Position numbers and translations under genes: made by a program. This document shows, one piece after another, positions 6,074 to 6,133 of a stretch of DNA of 6,133 nt (its first letter is position 1; each line of letters begins with the position of its first letter). The notes under the pieces were generated by a model. That model was not told the origin of the DNA. It worked only from the letters and a program-made list of their open reading frames with translations, and ran no database searches. The stretch is from an uncultured Dehalococcoidia bacterium (GTDB lineage Bacteria > Chloroflexota > Dehalococcoidia > Dehalococcoidales > UBA3254): assembly GCA_903890885.1 (NCBI GenBank), contig CAITCX010000429.1, positions 1-6,133 on the forward strand, in the 5' to 3' direction.

Positions 6074-6133
6074 AATTTGAAGTTCCGGGATTTTCAGGAG
6101 CGGGAGGATTGATACCGTAAAGTTCAGCCACCA
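6072..6133 (-). CDS. hrcA: 3' end of an upstream gene, probably heat-shock repressor hrcA
   Basis: From the right edge a minus-strand frame reads VAELYGINPPAPENPGTSN and stops at TAA (6072-6074), ten bases before grpE. The VAELYG segment resembles the end of HrcA proteins, which often finish with a helix of the form L-x-A/S-x-x-YG, followed here by a short Pro-rich tail. HrcA is the dimeric repressor that binds CIRCE inverted repeats ahead of heat-shock operons, and hrcA-grpE-dnaK is a common gene order. Only 19 residues are visible, so the identity rests on context plus a weak match. The frame is the only one of the three minus-strand frames that ends neatly at the grpE ribosome binding site. 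Confidence 0.5.
   Translation of the reverse strand, partial: VAELYGINPPAPENPGTSN

Noticed and set aside
6062..6133. Extension of grpE upstream to the window edge
   Set aside because: The frame is open, but it has no ATG, GTG or TTG, its translation looks unlike GrpE, and a good ribosome binding site precedes the GTG at 6059-6061.
1..6133. A novel defence or other multi-gene system
   Set aside because: All genes belong to well-known housekeeping families, and no intergenic gap exceeds about 112 bases, leaving no room for an unknown gene cluster.

Overview
This 6.1 kb window reads as ordinary bacterial chromosome. Every convincing gene lies on the minus strand, so transcription runs from high to low coordinates. 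In transcription order they are: the 3' end of a probable hrcA, grpE, dnaK, tsaD, an M20-family amidohydrolase, plsX, and the first 32 codons of a thioredoxin gene cut by the left edge. Coding density is high and the longest intergenic gap is about 112 bases. I see no RNA gene, mobile element, CRISPR array or integration scar.

The best guess at source is a bacterium of the Chloroflexota, perhaps near Dehalococcoidia. This rests on remembered resemblance of the DnaK (an ELPVEEDA-like segment, DVIPLTLG at the interdomain linker, a GTVEGEFRE-type C-terminus) and on a moderate GC content. It is an inference, not a database result.

The genes appear to form four transcription units. Unit 1 (6133 to about 3508) is a class I heat-shock operon: probable hrcA, grpE and dnaK, tightly spaced, with ribosome binding sites overlapping the end of the preceding gene. 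It closes with a strong hairpin terminator after dnaK, and dnaJ is not present there. Unit 2 is tsaD (tRNA t6A synthesis), with its own promoter so close to the ATG that the mRNA may be leaderless. Unit 3 is the M20 amidohydrolase, with a TATAAT box and a TTG start, preceded by a perfect 16-base palindrome at the tsaD stop. Unit 4 is plsX followed by trxA, overlapping by 29 bases; plsX makes acyl-phosphate for phospholipid synthesis and trxA a disulfide reductase.

I find no evidence of a new multi-gene system. The points worth a second look are small: a Gly-to-Ser change in the DnaK nucleotide-binding motif plus other N-terminal departures, a Pro/Gly/Gln-rich DnaK tail, the absence of dnaJ after dnaK, an unusual GrpE signature, the likely leaderless tsaD transcript, the palindrome before the M20 gene, and the plsX-trxA overlap.
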